Counted from the stretch's first letter, positions 32,419 to 41,583 are shown. The stretch is 64,000 nucleotides of DNA from Armatimonadetes bacterium 55-13 (GCA_001898035.1 MKRX01000026.1:132056-196055); one strand, 5' to 3'. Made by a program: numbers and translations. The notes: a model not told the origin generated them from the letters alone.

Positions 32419-34064
32419 GCGGCCACTTCGTCTTCGCTCACACAGACCTGGTTTCTTCCGTTCCGTTTTGCCTCGTACAGGGCCTTATCGGCGGCATTCA
32501 TGAGTTCAAAAAATGACCCATGCTCCCGGCGTGCCGCGCAAAGACCAATCGATACCGTGATCTTCCGATCAGACATTACGTGCTGGGTATCTAGTTTCTC
32601 AACGGCCACTCGAAGCCGCGTTGCAATGGCAAGCGCCTCCTCGGTATTGGAGCCGGGAAGAACAATCACAAACTCTTCGCCCCCGATCCGGCCGATAAAG
32701 TCCTCTTCCCGAAGATTGCGTTTGCAGCAGTCGGTGACCATTTGCAGAACCTGGTCGCCTACTATGTGGCCAAAAGCGTCGTTCACGCTTTTGAAGTGGT
32801 CGATATCGAGAACCAGCACGGCGAGGGGCATTCCCTTTGAGCCAAATCGACGCATCTCCTCGACCCCCTCCCGCACCAGTTGGCGTCGGTTCAAAGTGCC
32901 GGTCAAATCGTCCGTAGACGCAAGACGTTCGAGTTCAGATTGCAGTCGTTCCTTTTGAGTGAGCAGAGCCTTCAGCTTTCGATTGATCCGCTTTAACTCA
33001 TTGCGCTGTTGGCGAGCGGTCTTGGCCTCAGCCTGGGCGAGTTCCACGCGATGCGTCGTTTCAAGCTCTTTGATGCGTGCTTCGCTCTGTTGCCGAAGAC
33101 GTTTGTCGATCGATTGTGTGTACTCGCGTTGCACCTGGTACGCGTTTTCAAAGTCGTTGAGACTGGCATAGGCATCCGCCAATCCCAGCAATATCTTCGC
33201 TTCGCATTCGACATTCCCGTTGAGCCGAGAGAACTCGAGCGCGATTTGATAGGTGCGGACCGCTTCTTCCGGTTCGTGAAGACAATGCTGCGCCCTCGCA
33301 AGCTCGCCATAGAGTTCATCGACGTAGTACGAATATTCGAAAGACTCCGCACACGCGATGCCTTGCCGAGCGAATTCAATCGCCATCCAATGCTGACCTT
33401 GGCGGTTATAGATCGTGGCCAAAGACGAACAAATATTGACCGTGGCCTCTCGACTCTTGCCTCGCTTGGAACCTTGAAGTCCCTTCTTCAGCAGCCGAAC
33501 GGCCTCGACCTTCTGTCCAAGTTCGAAGAGCGCGTGCCCGTAAACTCCAATCGACCACCAGCGAAAATGAAAATTGCGGACGCCCTTGACGGCTTCCAGG
33601 CACATCTTTTGATATTCCGCCGCCATGCGAAAATCGGAACGATTGAATGCATGGACCCCCATGTTATACAGGGCTTGGCCCATGATGCCGCGATCTCCTG
33701 CCGCTTTCGCCCGATCGTAGGCTTGCTTGACAAACACAAACGCTTTGTCGTAATTGCCTCCGTCGTGATAGAAGCAGAACTGGATCATGAAGGCGCCCGC
33801 CGCGCAGAAATCGTCACCGATCTCCTCGGCGATTTCCTGAGCTTTGAACGCGCACTCAAGCGCACGCATACGATCTTCGGAGTAATGAAGCGCGCCCAAC
33901 TGACGCCAAGCGCGCCCCTCTCCCTGTCGGTATCCGACAGCAATCGACTTCTCCAAGGCGACCTGAGCAAGCTCAAACGCACGTTCTCGATCTTTAAATC
34001 TCAGCTTCGCCGAGTCGGCAACAAGCCGATCGACGACCACTTCCGTGCGCGAATTCTTCCCCAT
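32415..34064 (-). CDS. Diguanylate cyclase with N-terminal TPR repeats
   Basis: A 549-residue cytoplasmic protein. Residues about 1-320 are TPR repeats (GRAWRQLGALHYSEDRMRALE, QALYNMGVHAFNRSDFRMAAEYQK and others). A coiled coil follows at about 330-390, then a GGDEF domain with an active GGEEF motif near 460-464. An intact product-inhibition I-site RxxD (REED) lies five residues before it. It should make c-di-GMP, controlled by protein partners of the TPR part. No membrane segment or phosphoreceiver is present. Confidence 0.93.
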   Translation of the reverse strand: MGKNSRTEVVVDRLVADSAKLRFKDRERAFELAQVALEKSIAVGYRQGEGRAWRQLGALHYSEDRMRALECAFKAQEIAEEIGDDFCAAGAFMIQFCFYHDGGNYDKAFVFVKQAYDRAKAAGDRGIMGQALYNMGVHAFNRSDFRMAAEYQKMCLEAVKGVRNFHFRWWSIGVYGHALFELGQKVEAVRLLKKGLQGSKRGKSREATVNICSSLATIYNRQGQHWMAIEFARQGIACAESFEYSYYVDELYGELARAQHCLHEPEEAVRTYQIALEFSRLNGNVECEAKILLGLADAYASLNDFENAYQVQREYTQSIDKRLRQQSEARIKELETTHRVELAQAEAKTARQQRNELKRINRKLKALLTQKERLQSELERLASTDDLTGTLNRRQLVREGVEEMRRFGSKGMPLAVLVLDIDHFKSVNDAFGHIVGDQVLQMVTDCCKRNLREEDFIGRIGGEEFVIVLPGSNTEEALAIATRLRVAVEKLDTQHVMSDRKITVSIGLCAARREHGSFFELMNAADKALYEAKRNGRNQVCVSEDEVAA

Positions 34065-34182
34065 AACAGCCAGCCGACCCTGAAGGTCACGAGGTTCATT
34101 CCCGTTGTCGCGTCGAAGTATCCAGGTACCCGTGCGGGTTCTCGATCAAATAAAAGGAATCCCAGCAGAGATCCCTGGGGCT

Positions 34183-34596
34183 CTAACTTCCCGGCTCTTC
34201 GATCTCGTTCGTGGTGACCAAGACTCGCACCGGATTGTAGTATTCCTTGATGTGGGCAATTTGCCCGTCGCGAGTTGTGATAACGGAAATATAGTTTTGA
34301 CGATATTCCTTGCCGGTTTCATTGGAGATCGCCCGCCCCGGGTACTCGGCAATCGCCAGACTCGGGTCGGTCGTCTGATGAACGACGGGGTCACCAATTT
34401 CAAAGTCTCGGAAAAACTCGCCGACTCGCGAAACAAAGTTGATCACCGCCTGGCGGCCATCTAATCGTTGCGTGTGATGCTGCGGAGCATAGGGAAACTC
34501 CATCGAGATGTCTTCTGCATAAATCTGCTCGGCGGTCGCAAGATTTACGTTGCCAAACATGGCAAGATGGCGGCGGAGAAGTTCAGAGACGGTCAT
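34183..34596 (-). CDS. SnoaL-like NTF2-fold protein
   Basis: A 137-residue protein of the SnoaL/NTF2 cone fold (LLRRHLAMFGNVNLATAEQIYAEDISMEFPYAP, then GRQAVINFVSRVGEFF, then GQIAHIKEYYNPVRVL). This layout is typical of ketosteroid-isomerase-like or ligand-binding proteins; no reaction can be named. ATG 34596 is chosen because an upstream ATG would reach 136 bases into the glycosyltransferase gene. It starts 16 bases after the stop of that gene, so the two are likely co-transcribed. Confidence 0.75.
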   Translation of the reverse strand: MTVSELLRRHLAMFGNVNLATAEQIYAEDISMEFPYAPQHHTQRLDGRQAVINFVSRVGEFFRDFEIGDPVVHQTTDPSLAIAEYPGRAISNETGKEYRQNYISVITTRDGQIAHIKEYYNPVRVLVTTNEIEEPGS

Positions 34597-34612
34597 ATCC
34601 CGAAGGATACTG

Positions 34613-35626
34613 CTATCGACGCCCAGATTCTTCCAGTTCGCGCTCTTCAGCGCGGTGCGGCTGAGTGACAGCATATTCGACTGGTACCACGGAAGTACGA
34701 GCGCGCTTACACCACTGATACTGCCGCCAATTCCGGCGAAAGTCTCCAAAGAACCACCGGAACTCCTTCAGCTTATTCTCTTGGGGATGCCAGTCTCTCC
34801 AGAGACTGTTTCTCAAAACCTTCTGATAGTCAGCCTTAAAGGGATTGAACATACGCCCCTGCCAAGGTTTGACCGGGCCGTTAAAGTGAACGAGCACCGG
34901 ATCGGCCAGCGTCGCCGCCAAAAGTTTGGGGTCGGTAGGCGCCAAGCCGGGCAACTGAATGCCCATCATTCGAGCCTGTAGGTTATACCGAAGCGGTAGA
35001 GACTTCCACCGCCGTGCGAAGTAGGCGTTCAGTCGGCTTTGGTCGTGAAATCGCCCAAACTTTGGATGGGCGATGATGTGCTCGAGAATTTTCTCCGCCA
35101 CATTCTCTTTACGCCACTGCTCAAGATCGGCAACCATGACCCCGGAGTTGAAATATCCGTCCTCAGGCCGAGTCCCTATCAAATCGTATTCATAGCCAAG
35201 ATCGGATTTCTCAAAGAGCGTCGGATCGGTAACCGCGCCAACGGGCTGGCCGTCCAGAGGCTCGTTCCAAAGACGCCGGAGATCGGAAGTGCAGAGAATG
35301 TCGGTATCGATATAGATGGCCTTCTTGGCTTCCGGCGGCAAGAATTCAGCCATGTGAAGCCGATAGTAAGCGGCCTTGGTGACCCACTGATTGGATTTCG
35401 CGTTCTTGTAGTTCTCACGGAACTCCGGTTCGATCATTTTGAGCCGGTGCTCATACTGTTCCGCCAACTTTCGCAGTCTGTCCTGGTCGGCTTGGGAGAC
35501 ATTGTCCAGCACGACCGTCACATCGATCGGCCCGGTTGTATTTTCGAAGATCGACGTGAGGGTCACTCCCAATGGAGCTGCGAACCTATCGTCGGCAACC
35601 ACAACTAAGTAAAGAGAACTCTCCAT
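34613..35626 (-). CDS. GT8-family glycosyltransferase
   Basis: A 337-residue enzyme of glycosyltransferase family 8 (LgtC/glycogenin group, retaining). The nucleotide strand is SSLYLVVVADDRFAAPLG. DxD is DTD at 107-109 in AIYIDTDILC, GYFNSGVMVADL is the conserved acceptor block, and LVHFNGPVKPW the late His motif, so all catalytic motifs are present. The basic C-terminus (RRNWRQYQWCKRAR) suggests membrane binding. Start at ATG 35626, though ATG 35632 is also in frame. Likely makes a surface glycan; no other glycan cluster genes are adjacent. Confidence 0.9.
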   Translation of the reverse strand: MESSLYLVVVADDRFAAPLGVTLTSIFENTTGPIDVTVVLDNVSQADQDRLRKLAEQYEHRLKMIEPEFRENYKNAKSNQWVTKAAYYRLHMAEFLPPEAKKAIYIDTDILCTSDLRRLWNEPLDGQPVGAVTDPTLFEKSDLGYEYDLIGTRPEDGYFNSGVMVADLEQWRKENVAEKILEHIIAHPKFGRFHDQSRLNAYFARRWKSLPLRYNLQARMMGIQLPGLAPTDPKLLAATLADPVLVHFNGPVKPWQGRMFNPFKADYQKVLRNSLWRDWHPQENKLKEFRWFFGDFRRNWRQYQWCKRARTSVVPVEYAVTQPHRAEERELEESGRR

Positions 35627-35688
35627 AACCATCCCAAACCAAAATGACCTAGGCGCGTACACCAAGCAGGTGCGCCACGATAGACGCT

Positions 35689-35726
35689 GGGAGAAAGCCC
35701 CTATCAGTATATGATAAGTTTCTCCC
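35689..35726. other. Two-step hairpin in the divergent gap before the GT8 gene
   Basis: GGGAGAAA and TTTCTCCC (35689-35696, 35719-35726) enclose a second inverted repeat TATCA/TGATA (35702-35706, 35712-35716). The structure lies 63 bases before the glycosyltransferase start and 143 before the Spy-like gene. It could be a 5'-leader structure or a protein-binding site. The rest of the 242-base gap is AT-rich and probably holds both promoters. Confidence 0.5.
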
Positions 35727-35868
35727 TCTCCCTAAGGCTACCAAACAGAATGGTGTACATGCACAGATCGCGGACCGAACGAGTTATGAAAATGTAGATC
35801 CCGCAATAATGCTTACTGAACAAATAAATTCTTGTTAACGTCCACCCAGTCGGAGGTTCGTAATTTTG

Positions 35869-36645
35869 ATGAGGACCATGAAACATCGAGGATTATTTGT
35901 AGCGGCGTTGCTCGTGTGTGCGGCGCTCGTAAGTGCCCAAGGCGGTGGCGGCGGCCAGGGTCGCGGCCAAGGCGGCGGTCGTGGCTTCGGCGGCGGATTC
36001 GGCCAGTTTGGTCGAGGCGGCGGAAGTGAGATGAACCTTGCCATGCGCAAGGATGTTCAGGCGGATCTGGGCGTCACCGAAGACCAAAAGAAGAAGCTTG
36101 AAGAGTTGCAGACCAAGCAGCGAGAAGCCATGCGCGGCCAAGGCGGCGGCGGACGTGGCCAGGGTGGCAACGGCGGTGGACAAGGCGCCGGTGGTTTTGA
36201 TCGAGAAGCCATGATGAAGCGCATGGAAGAGATGCGCGCCCAGCAGAAGAAGGATCTGGCCGCTATTCTTAGCGCCGATCAGATGAAGCGACTGGACGAG
36301 ATCTCGATCCAGCTTCGCGGCAGCAGCGCTCTGACCGATGCAGCCGTTCAGAAGTCTCTCGGCCTTTCCACCGAGCAGACCACGAAGATCAAGACTCTCC
36401 AGGATCAGCAGCAGGAAGCCAACATGGCTCTCTTTGAGAAGGTCCGAAACCAGGAAGTCACCCGCGAAGAGATGCAGTCGACCATGGAAAAGAACACCAA
36501 GAAGATGGATGAGCTCCTGCTTGGCGTTCTGACAGAGGATCAAAAGACCAAGTTCAAGGCCTTCGGTGGCAAGCCGTTCAAGGCTGACCCCAACGAGAAC
36601 CAGCGCGGCGGCGGTCGACGTGGTGGTGGCGGCGGCGGCAACTAA
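35869..36645 (+). CDS. Exported glycine-rich Spy/CpxP-like protein
   Basis: A 258-residue secreted protein: signal peptide (GLFVAALLVCAALVSAQ), a long Gly/Gln/Arg-rich stretch, and helical repeats of the kind LGVTEDQKKKLEELQTKQREAM and LGLSTEQTTKIKTLQDQQQEANMALFEKV. These resemble the LTxxQ motif of periplasmic Spy/CpxP chaperone-like proteins. A Gly/Arg-rich tail closes it. It may act as an envelope chaperone or in metal stress. ATG 35869 is given; TTG 35866 is better spaced from GGAGG, and ATG 35878 is also possible. Confidence 0.7.
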   Translation: MRTMKHRGLFVAALLVCAALVSAQGGGGGQGRGQGGGRGFGGGFGQFGRGGGSEMNLAMRKDVQADLGVTEDQKKKLEELQTKQREAMRGQGGGGRGQGGNGGGQGAGGFDREAMMKRMEEMRAQQKKDLAAILSADQMKRLDEISIQLRGSSALTDAAVQKSLGLSTEQTTKIKTLQDQQQEANMALFEKVRNQEVTREEMQSTMEKNTKKMDELLLGVLTEDQKTKFKAFGGKPFKADPNENQRGGGRRGGGGGGN

Positions 36646-36677
36646 GCTGTCACCCCGATAACCCAAAACCTCATGAG

Positions 36678-36713
36678 GGCGGCGAGCAGGAATGCTCGTC
36701 GCCTTCTGTTTTT
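36678..36713 (+). terminator. Terminator of the Spy-like gene
   Basis: GGCGGCGAGCA and TGCTCGTCGCC form an eleven-pair stem with one mismatch and a four-base loop, followed by TTCTG and TTTTT. Confidence 0.88.
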
Positions 36714-36764
36714 AAAGATTGACTTCGCTTTCTCTTTAGAGTTTCTGGCTAGCCTAACCTCAAG

Positions 36765-38156
36765 ATGCTCACCGCTCTGCTTGCCGGATTCGCCTTTGCG
36801 ACCCAGTCGCCCCGCATCCACTGTGTCTCCGACATCTCTCAGGAGTTCACGTTCTATATGGATGGCCGGTTCTACAAGCAGTACATCGGAGACAATGGAA
36901 CCGATGAGAGGAACTGGGGCACCCTCTGGAAGCTCGACATGAGCAACACCAATCTGCTTGTCCTGGCCAGCGGAGACACTCGAGTTCCCTACACCCAGAA
37001 GACGGTCTCATTCGTGAAGAACTACGTCCAGAACGGTGGCGGGCTGCTTGTCCTGGGAGACGCCAATGCGGTTCCGGAAGGCAAAACCCTGCCGCTTCAG
37101 GCGGTCGCGGATGCCTTTGACGTCCATTTTGAGCGCGGAGCGGCGGCAACGCCTTTAACTGGAAAGGCCATCACGATCCAAAGCAAGATCGACTTTTACG
37201 GGGGTGGAACGCTTCGGCTGGATGCGCCCTTTGAGACGCTGGTTCAAGATGCGGCGGGGAAGCCGGTCTTGGCGCGCCGAAAGTTTGGCAAGGGCAACGT
37301 GATGATCGGAATCCGGGGGTTGTTTGGGAATCGCCCCGATGCGACCGACCCGATTAACGCTTCATGGATCAGTCCGCTTTTGCTCGATGTGGTGAAGGGC
37401 AAACCCGTGAACCCCAGCCAGCCCATCAAGGGTCAGTGGGCGGAACTCACCAAGCAAGTTGGCCCGTTGACGCTGGAATTCCACGAAGGCACTGCCAAGT
37501 ATGCGGATGCCATTGCTAAGGAGTACACGGCGATTCGTCCGCACTTGATCGAGATCACGGGTGTAGAACCCTCCTCCGGCATGATCACGCGGATGCTGAT
37601 GCTGCCCACCGGCGGTGGTGGTTTTTCAAGCGGTGAGCGGATTGCCATCGGCGCGTGGTGGGGCGACTATCCCAACCACCGGTATCCGATGGTGGAGCTG
37701 ATCTCTCACGAAGCAGGGCACTCCTGGGTTTTGCCTCATCCAGAGCCCGTTTGGAACGAACCGATTGCGACCTATCTCGGAATCCTAGTCGGACGGCGGA
37801 TGAAGATGCCAGAAGCCGACGAGACGCTGAGGAATGCGATCGAACGAGCCCGTAAAGAAGACCCGAATCTCGACAAGATCGATATCAATAAGCCGGGAGC
37901 GCCGAATGCGGTTGTCTGGGGGAAGACGTATTACATCTTTGAAGAGCTTGAGCGCAAATACGGCCCGGGAGTCATGGCCAAATACTTCCGCACGAAGCGT
38001 AAGTTAGTGGCCCCAAGTCACAAGGGCTATTCGATGGATGACTGCGTCGCGGTATGGAGCGCCGCCGTTGGGCACGATCTCTTTTCCTGGTTCAGAAGTC
38101 TGGGCATCGACGTCGATCATTCAAGAACAGACCTTTTTCAAAAAGGTAGAAACTAA
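36765..38156 (+). CDS. Exported M60-like zinc metallopeptidase
   Basis: A 463-residue secreted protein. A short leader precedes an N-terminal glutamine-amidotransferase-like domain without a catalytic triad (about 20-220, LLVLASGDTRVPYT, VQNGGGLLVLGDAN). A gluzincin domain follows. The zinc motif is HEAGH at 315-319 with Glu332 13 residues on (VWNEP), which fits the HExGHx(8-28)E pattern of M60-like peptidases that cut glycosylated proteins. The domain order resembles secreted M60 enzymes of soil bacteria. It is followed 27 bases on by a cytochrome gene. Confidence 0.7.
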   Translation: MLTALLAGFAFATQSPRIHCVSDISQEFTFYMDGRFYKQYIGDNGTDERNWGTLWKLDMSNTNLLVLASGDTRVPYTQKTVSFVKNYVQNGGGLLVLGDANAVPEGKTLPLQAVADAFDVHFERGAAATPLTGKAITIQSKIDFYGGGTLRLDAPFETLVQDAAGKPVLARRKFGKGNVMIGIRGLFGNRPDATDPINASWISPLLLDVVKGKPVNPSQPIKGQWAELTKQVGPLTLEFHEGTAKYADAIAKEYTAIRPHLIEITGVEPSSGMITRMLMLPTGGGGFSSGERIAIGAWWGDYPNHRYPMVELISHEAGHSWVLPHPEPVWNEPIATYLGILVGRRMKMPEADETLRNAIERARKEDPNLDKIDINKPGAPNAVVWGKTYYIFEELERKYGPGVMAKYFRTKRKLVAPSHKGYSMDDCVAVWSAAVGHDLFSWFRSLGIDVDHSRTDLFQKGRN

Positions 38157-38183
38157 TCAGTACGAAGGATTGTCAAATTTTCC

Positions 38184-38819
38184 ATGCGGAGACGATTTGA
38201 CCTGTACCTTCTCGTGGCCTCGGGAGTGCTGCTTGTTTATGGTTGCCAGCAACCCGAGGTGGTTGCTCGTGCAGAAGAAAAGTCAGTCGCCCCGGTCAAC
38301 AATCTCGCCGGCTACGCTCACTGGAAGGAAGCGACTAAGGACTACTTTCAAGTGCTGAGAGAGACTTGGACTTCCTGTTCCGGCCAGACCTTTACTCCCA
38401 CGGAGGAATCCAAGGTTCACACGGGGTTCATCAAGGTTTATGTGAGCCCGGAAGGTGAGAAGGCCATGTACGCTGGCGAAGCATTTCCCGAAGGGACGGT
38501 CATTGTCAAAGAGAAGTATCCGACCAAGACAAGCCCCGTTTCACTCCGAACCTATGTCCGAAAGCGAGAGAAGGGCTTTAACCCCGAGTGCGGAGACTGG
38601 GAATTTGGGACGCTGGATCAGTCGAGCGTTATCCAAGAGTCAGGGAAGATTTCCAAGTGCATGGCTTGCCATGCCAATCAGAAGAAGCTGGACTACACCT
38701 TCCGAACCTATCTGCATCAGAAATCCTCGAAGCACCCCATCATGGACGATGCGGGATGGACGGTAAGTGGGGACCTTGACGACCTCGGGAATGCTCTTCA
38801 TGAACCTTCGAAGAAGTAG
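38184..38819 (+). CDS. Cytochrome P460-family lipoprotein
   Basis: A 211-residue c-type cytochrome. A lipobox (LLVYGC, Cys21) anchors it to a membrane. The P460/c'-beta fold is marked by FIKVYVSPEGEKAMYAGEAFPEGTVIVKEKYP. Heme is attached at CMACH (Cys159, Cys162, His163), and YTFRTYLHQ follows, so it has the usual late heme motif. Members oxidise hydroxylamine or bind NO, or act in unknown redox steps; the lysine crosslink that defines true P460 enzymes cannot be proven from sequence. Probably co-transcribed with the zincin. Confidence 0.88.
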   Translation: MRRRFDLYLLVASGVLLVYGCQQPEVVARAEEKSVAPVNNLAGYAHWKEATKDYFQVLRETWTSCSGQTFTPTEESKVHTGFIKVYVSPEGEKAMYAGEAFPEGTVIVKEKYPTKTSPVSLRTYVRKREKGFNPECGDWEFGTLDQSSVIQESGKISKCMACHANQKKLDYTFRTYLHQKSSKHPIMDDAGWTVSGDLDDLGNALHEPSKK

Positions 38820-38905
38820 GCGGAATTCTGGAGCCTCAATTTTCCTTCAAATTGATTTAGAAGGGTTGCCTCAGTCGTCATAGACTATAAAGGAGGCCCC
38901 TCACG

Positions 38906-39259
38906 ATGTTTAAGCAAGAACTCTCCGCCATCTTTCCCGTTGACTACGGCGACTACGATCAGAACGCCTGGATGTCGATTAGAAATGCGGACGACGGACA
39001 TCTTTATCTCACACTAGGCAACGTCTCCTATCCAAACGGCCTCAACCACCCCACCCCGTCCGATCCCCATATTTGGGAGCATTTGCTGGAGGGCGGAAGC
39101 TACGAACTTGCCGACGAGGACGGTACTCGTATCCGGCTCCTGACGCATGACGATTACTTGAGTGTCGAATACTCGCCGGAGAACCCCGCGAAGTCCTTCT
39201 CGAAGCGGTTCTTCGTTTCGGATCTCCGCGAGCTTCTCGGTCACATTCTTCCCGGCTAG
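38906..39259 (+). CDS. Small acidic protein, family unknown
   Basis: A 117-residue soluble acidic protein (MFKQELSAIFPVDYG, then GGSYELADEDGTRIRLLTHDDYLSVEYSPENP). A perfect AAAGGAGG lies nine bases before ATG 38906, one of the strongest ribosome binding sites in the window. No signal peptide, membrane segment or known motif. The alternating strands and short loops suggest a compact beta fold. It stands alone between the cytochrome and the convergent dehydrogenase gene. Confidence 0.7.
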   Translation: MFKQELSAIFPVDYGDYDQNAWMSIRNADDGHLYLTLGNVSYPNGLNHPTPSDPHIWEHLLEGGSYELADEDGTRIRLLTHDDYLSVEYSPENPAKSFSKRFFVSDLRELLGHILPG

Positions 39260-39268
39260 GCGAAGGAC

Positions 39269-40777
39269 TTAGAGGTCGAACTTAATGCCTTGGGCGAGGG
39301 TTGGGCGCTCTCGGCCATAGAACGTGGTGCTGGTTTGACGGCGCATGTAGGCCTTCCACGCGTCAGAGCCAGACTCGCGACCGCCGCCGGTTTCCTTCTC
39401 TCCGCCGAATGCACCACCGATCTCCGCGCCGCTGGTGCCAATGTTGACGTTGGCGATTCCGCAGTCGCTATGGCGCTTAAAGAATTCGGCCTCTCTCACA
39501 TCGGTGGTCATGATGGCCGAGCTTAGACCCTGGGGAACCGCGTTGTGGATCTCTAGCGCCTCCTCAATGGTGTCGTAGGGAATCACGTAGGTGAGAGGCG
39601 CGAACGTCTCATCGTGAATCGTCTTTGACTGGGCGGGGAGTCGGACAATGGCGGGTTTAGCGTAATAACCGTGGGGGAATTTGTCTTCGAGGGTGCGCTC
39701 ACCACCGACCACATCTCCGGCCTCGGCACGAACGCGTTCGATGGCGGCCTGCATTCCCTTGAACGCCGATTCGTCGATCAGCGGACCGACTAAGGTGGAG
39801 CCATCGAGAGGATCGCCGATCTTCGTTTCCCCGATCTGTCGGTATGCAGCCGCGAGTGTCTCGAAGACTTTATCGAACAAGCTGCGATGAACGATGACTC
39901 GTCGGGTAGACGTGCAGCGTTGCCCGGCAGTGCCCACGGAGCCGAAGAGGATGGAAGGGATCGCCACGTTGAGGTCGGCGGTGGGAGTGACGATGATGGC
40001 GTTGTTGCCACCGAGTTCGAGCAGAGAGCGCCCGAACCTCGCCGCGACCTTTGGCCCGACGATGCGGCCCATTCGAGAGGAACCGGTGGCGCTGATGAGC
40101 GGAACTCGCTCGTCTTCGACCATCTGGTTGCCTTCTTGCGCGCCGCCTACGATCACTTGACTCAATCCTTCGGGAGCGCCCGGGAACTCGGCGGCGACTT
40201 GGTCGAACAGGTGTTGGCAAGCGAGAGCGGTCAGCGGAGTCTTTTCACTGGGCTTCCAGAGAACCGGATCGCCACAGACCAAGGCCAGACAGGTGTTCCA
40301 AGCCCAAACGGCAACCGGGAAGTTGAACGCGCTGATGATTCCCACTGGCCCCAAGGGCAGCCAGTTCTCCTGCATCGTGTGGTTGGGGCGCTCGCTGGCG
40401 ATGGTTAGGCCGTAAAGCTGGCGGCTGAGACCAACGGCGAAATCGCAAATGTCGATCATCTCCTGAACTTCGCCGCGCCCTTCCTCCAGGATCTTGCCGC
40501 ACTCCAGGGTGACCAGCTTGGCAAGGTCTTCTTTGTGGGCGCGCAGTTTTTCGCCGAAGAGACGGACCAATTCGCCTCGGCGAGGGCCGGGGACTTCTCG
40601 CCACTTCTTAAAGGCTTCCACCGATTTGGCAATCTTGGCGTCGACTTCGGCCGGGGTATCGAGCCGTAAGGACGCGATTTCGCTGCCGTCAATGGGTGTG
40701 GTCACCTTAAGATCCGATCCCGAGAAGGAGGACAGATTAGGAATCAGCCGGATGACCACATCGTTGTGAGAACTCAT
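39269..40777 (-). CDS. ALDH7-type aldehyde dehydrogenase (alpha-aminoadipate semialdehyde type)
   Basis: A 502-residue NAD-dependent aldehyde dehydrogenase. Catalytic Cys288 lies in GTAGQRCTSTRR and Glu254 in LELGGNN; the NAD-binding ISATGSSRMGR is intact. The closing block GAEIGGAFGGEKETGGGRESGSDAWKAYMRR is diagnostic of the ALDH7 (antiquitin/AmaB) branch, which oxidises alpha-aminoadipate semialdehyde in lysine breakdown, or piperideine-6-carboxylate. No other lysine-degradation gene is nearby. It diverges from the next gene by 23 bases, so the two may share a promoter region. Confidence 0.92.
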   Translation of the reverse strand: MSSHNDVVIRLIPNLSSFSGSDLKVTTPIDGSEIASLRLDTPAEVDAKIAKSVEAFKKWREVPGPRRGELVRLFGEKLRAHKEDLAKLVTLECGKILEEGRGEVQEMIDICDFAVGLSRQLYGLTIASERPNHTMQENWLPLGPVGIISAFNFPVAVWAWNTCLALVCGDPVLWKPSEKTPLTALACQHLFDQVAAEFPGAPEGLSQVIVGGAQEGNQMVEDERVPLISATGSSRMGRIVGPKVAARFGRSLLELGGNNAIIVTPTADLNVAIPSILFGSVGTAGQRCTSTRRVIVHRSLFDKVFETLAAAYRQIGETKIGDPLDGSTLVGPLIDESAFKGMQAAIERVRAEAGDVVGGERTLEDKFPHGYYAKPAIVRLPAQSKTIHDETFAPLTYVIPYDTIEEALEIHNAVPQGLSSAIMTTDVREAEFFKRHSDCGIANVNIGTSGAEIGGAFGGEKETGGGRESGSDAWKAYMRRQTSTTFYGRERPTLAQGIKFDL

Positions 40778-40800
40778 CTCTCAGATGTACCCGGTTTGCT

Positions 40801-41526
40801 ATGATGACTGAAATGCCCATCGAAGACCAATTTGGCGATGAACCCGCAGATCGGCTACCGGAAACGGAGGGAGATTGGAATCTCATCAAGAGGGTGACGG
40901 ATCATTTCGATTCCATTTTTGGCCCTGCTGAAATGGTCTACCACGAGGAGCAGTCTCATGTCGTACATATCGACATGCACCTCTATCCCAAGGCGCCCAT
41001 CGATGGCTTTCACACGATTGTGACCACAGGACTGGCGGAACGGCCGATGAACGTACCCGATGAGGTTCCTGATCCCGACCAATATCGGTACGCCGAGTTA
41101 GTTCTTCATCTGCCCGAAGAGTGGCCAATGGAATGGGAAGAACTGAAGAAACCAGAAAACTGGTGGCCACTGAACGCTCTCTATTCGCTGGCCAAGCTTC
41201 CGCATGAGCGGGAATCATGGGTCTGGGGCGGACACACTCTAAGAAGCAACGCCAACCTTGACCCCTATTCGCACGACACCCAGCTTTGCGCCGCCCTCGT
41301 CTGCCCCAGCTATCTTCTCCCGGATGGCGGGGAGTCGATCACGATGCCGGATGGTCGTGAGGTCGTCTTCCTCACTCTGGCCTTCCTTTATCGGGAAGAG
41401 TTGGAATTCTGTATGGAGAACTACTCGGACGCGTTTCTCGATTTGGTCCAACAGTCCGGACTCAGTCCCATCGATTTCTTTGTGCTCGATAAAGACCGCC
41501 CCAACCTCTGTTTGCCAAAAAACTAA
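40801..41526 (+). CDS. Suppressor-of-fused (SUFU)-domain protein
   Basis: A 241-residue protein with the bacterial SUFU domain. Marks are ITDHFDSIFGPAEMVYHEEQSHVVHIDMHLYPK-like order (at about 33-60), FHTIVTTGLAERPMNVP, YAELVLHLPEEWP and the closing TLAFLYREELEFCMENYSDAFLDLV. In bacteria SUFU proteins often act as immunity proteins in toxin systems, but no toxin gene is adjacent, so the role here is unknown. It is followed 57 bases on by the sigma factor gene. Confidence 0.9.
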   Translation: MMTEMPIEDQFGDEPADRLPETEGDWNLIKRVTDHFDSIFGPAEMVYHEEQSHVVHIDMHLYPKAPIDGFHTIVTTGLAERPMNVPDEVPDPDQYRYAELVLHLPEEWPMEWEELKKPENWWPLNALYSLAKLPHERESWVWGGHTLRSNANLDPYSHDTQLCAALVCPSYLLPDGGESITMPDGREVVFLTLAFLYREELEFCMENYSDAFLDLVQQSGLSPIDFFVLDKDRPNLCLPKN

Positions 41527-41583
41527 TCGGTCCGCGATGGATTTCCATTGTTGCCAACGAAGCCTTGGTGCTCGAGGAGACAC

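Noticed and set aside
33009-34217. 402-codon plus-strand frame opposite the GGDEF gene
   Set aside because: A shadow frame; the minus strand encodes TPR and GGEEF.
38129-38147. Hairpin ACCTTTTT/AAAAAGGT as a terminator
   Set aside because: It lies inside the last codons of the M60-like gene, the stem is A-T-rich and weak, and the cytochrome gene follows 27 bases after the stop as in an operon.
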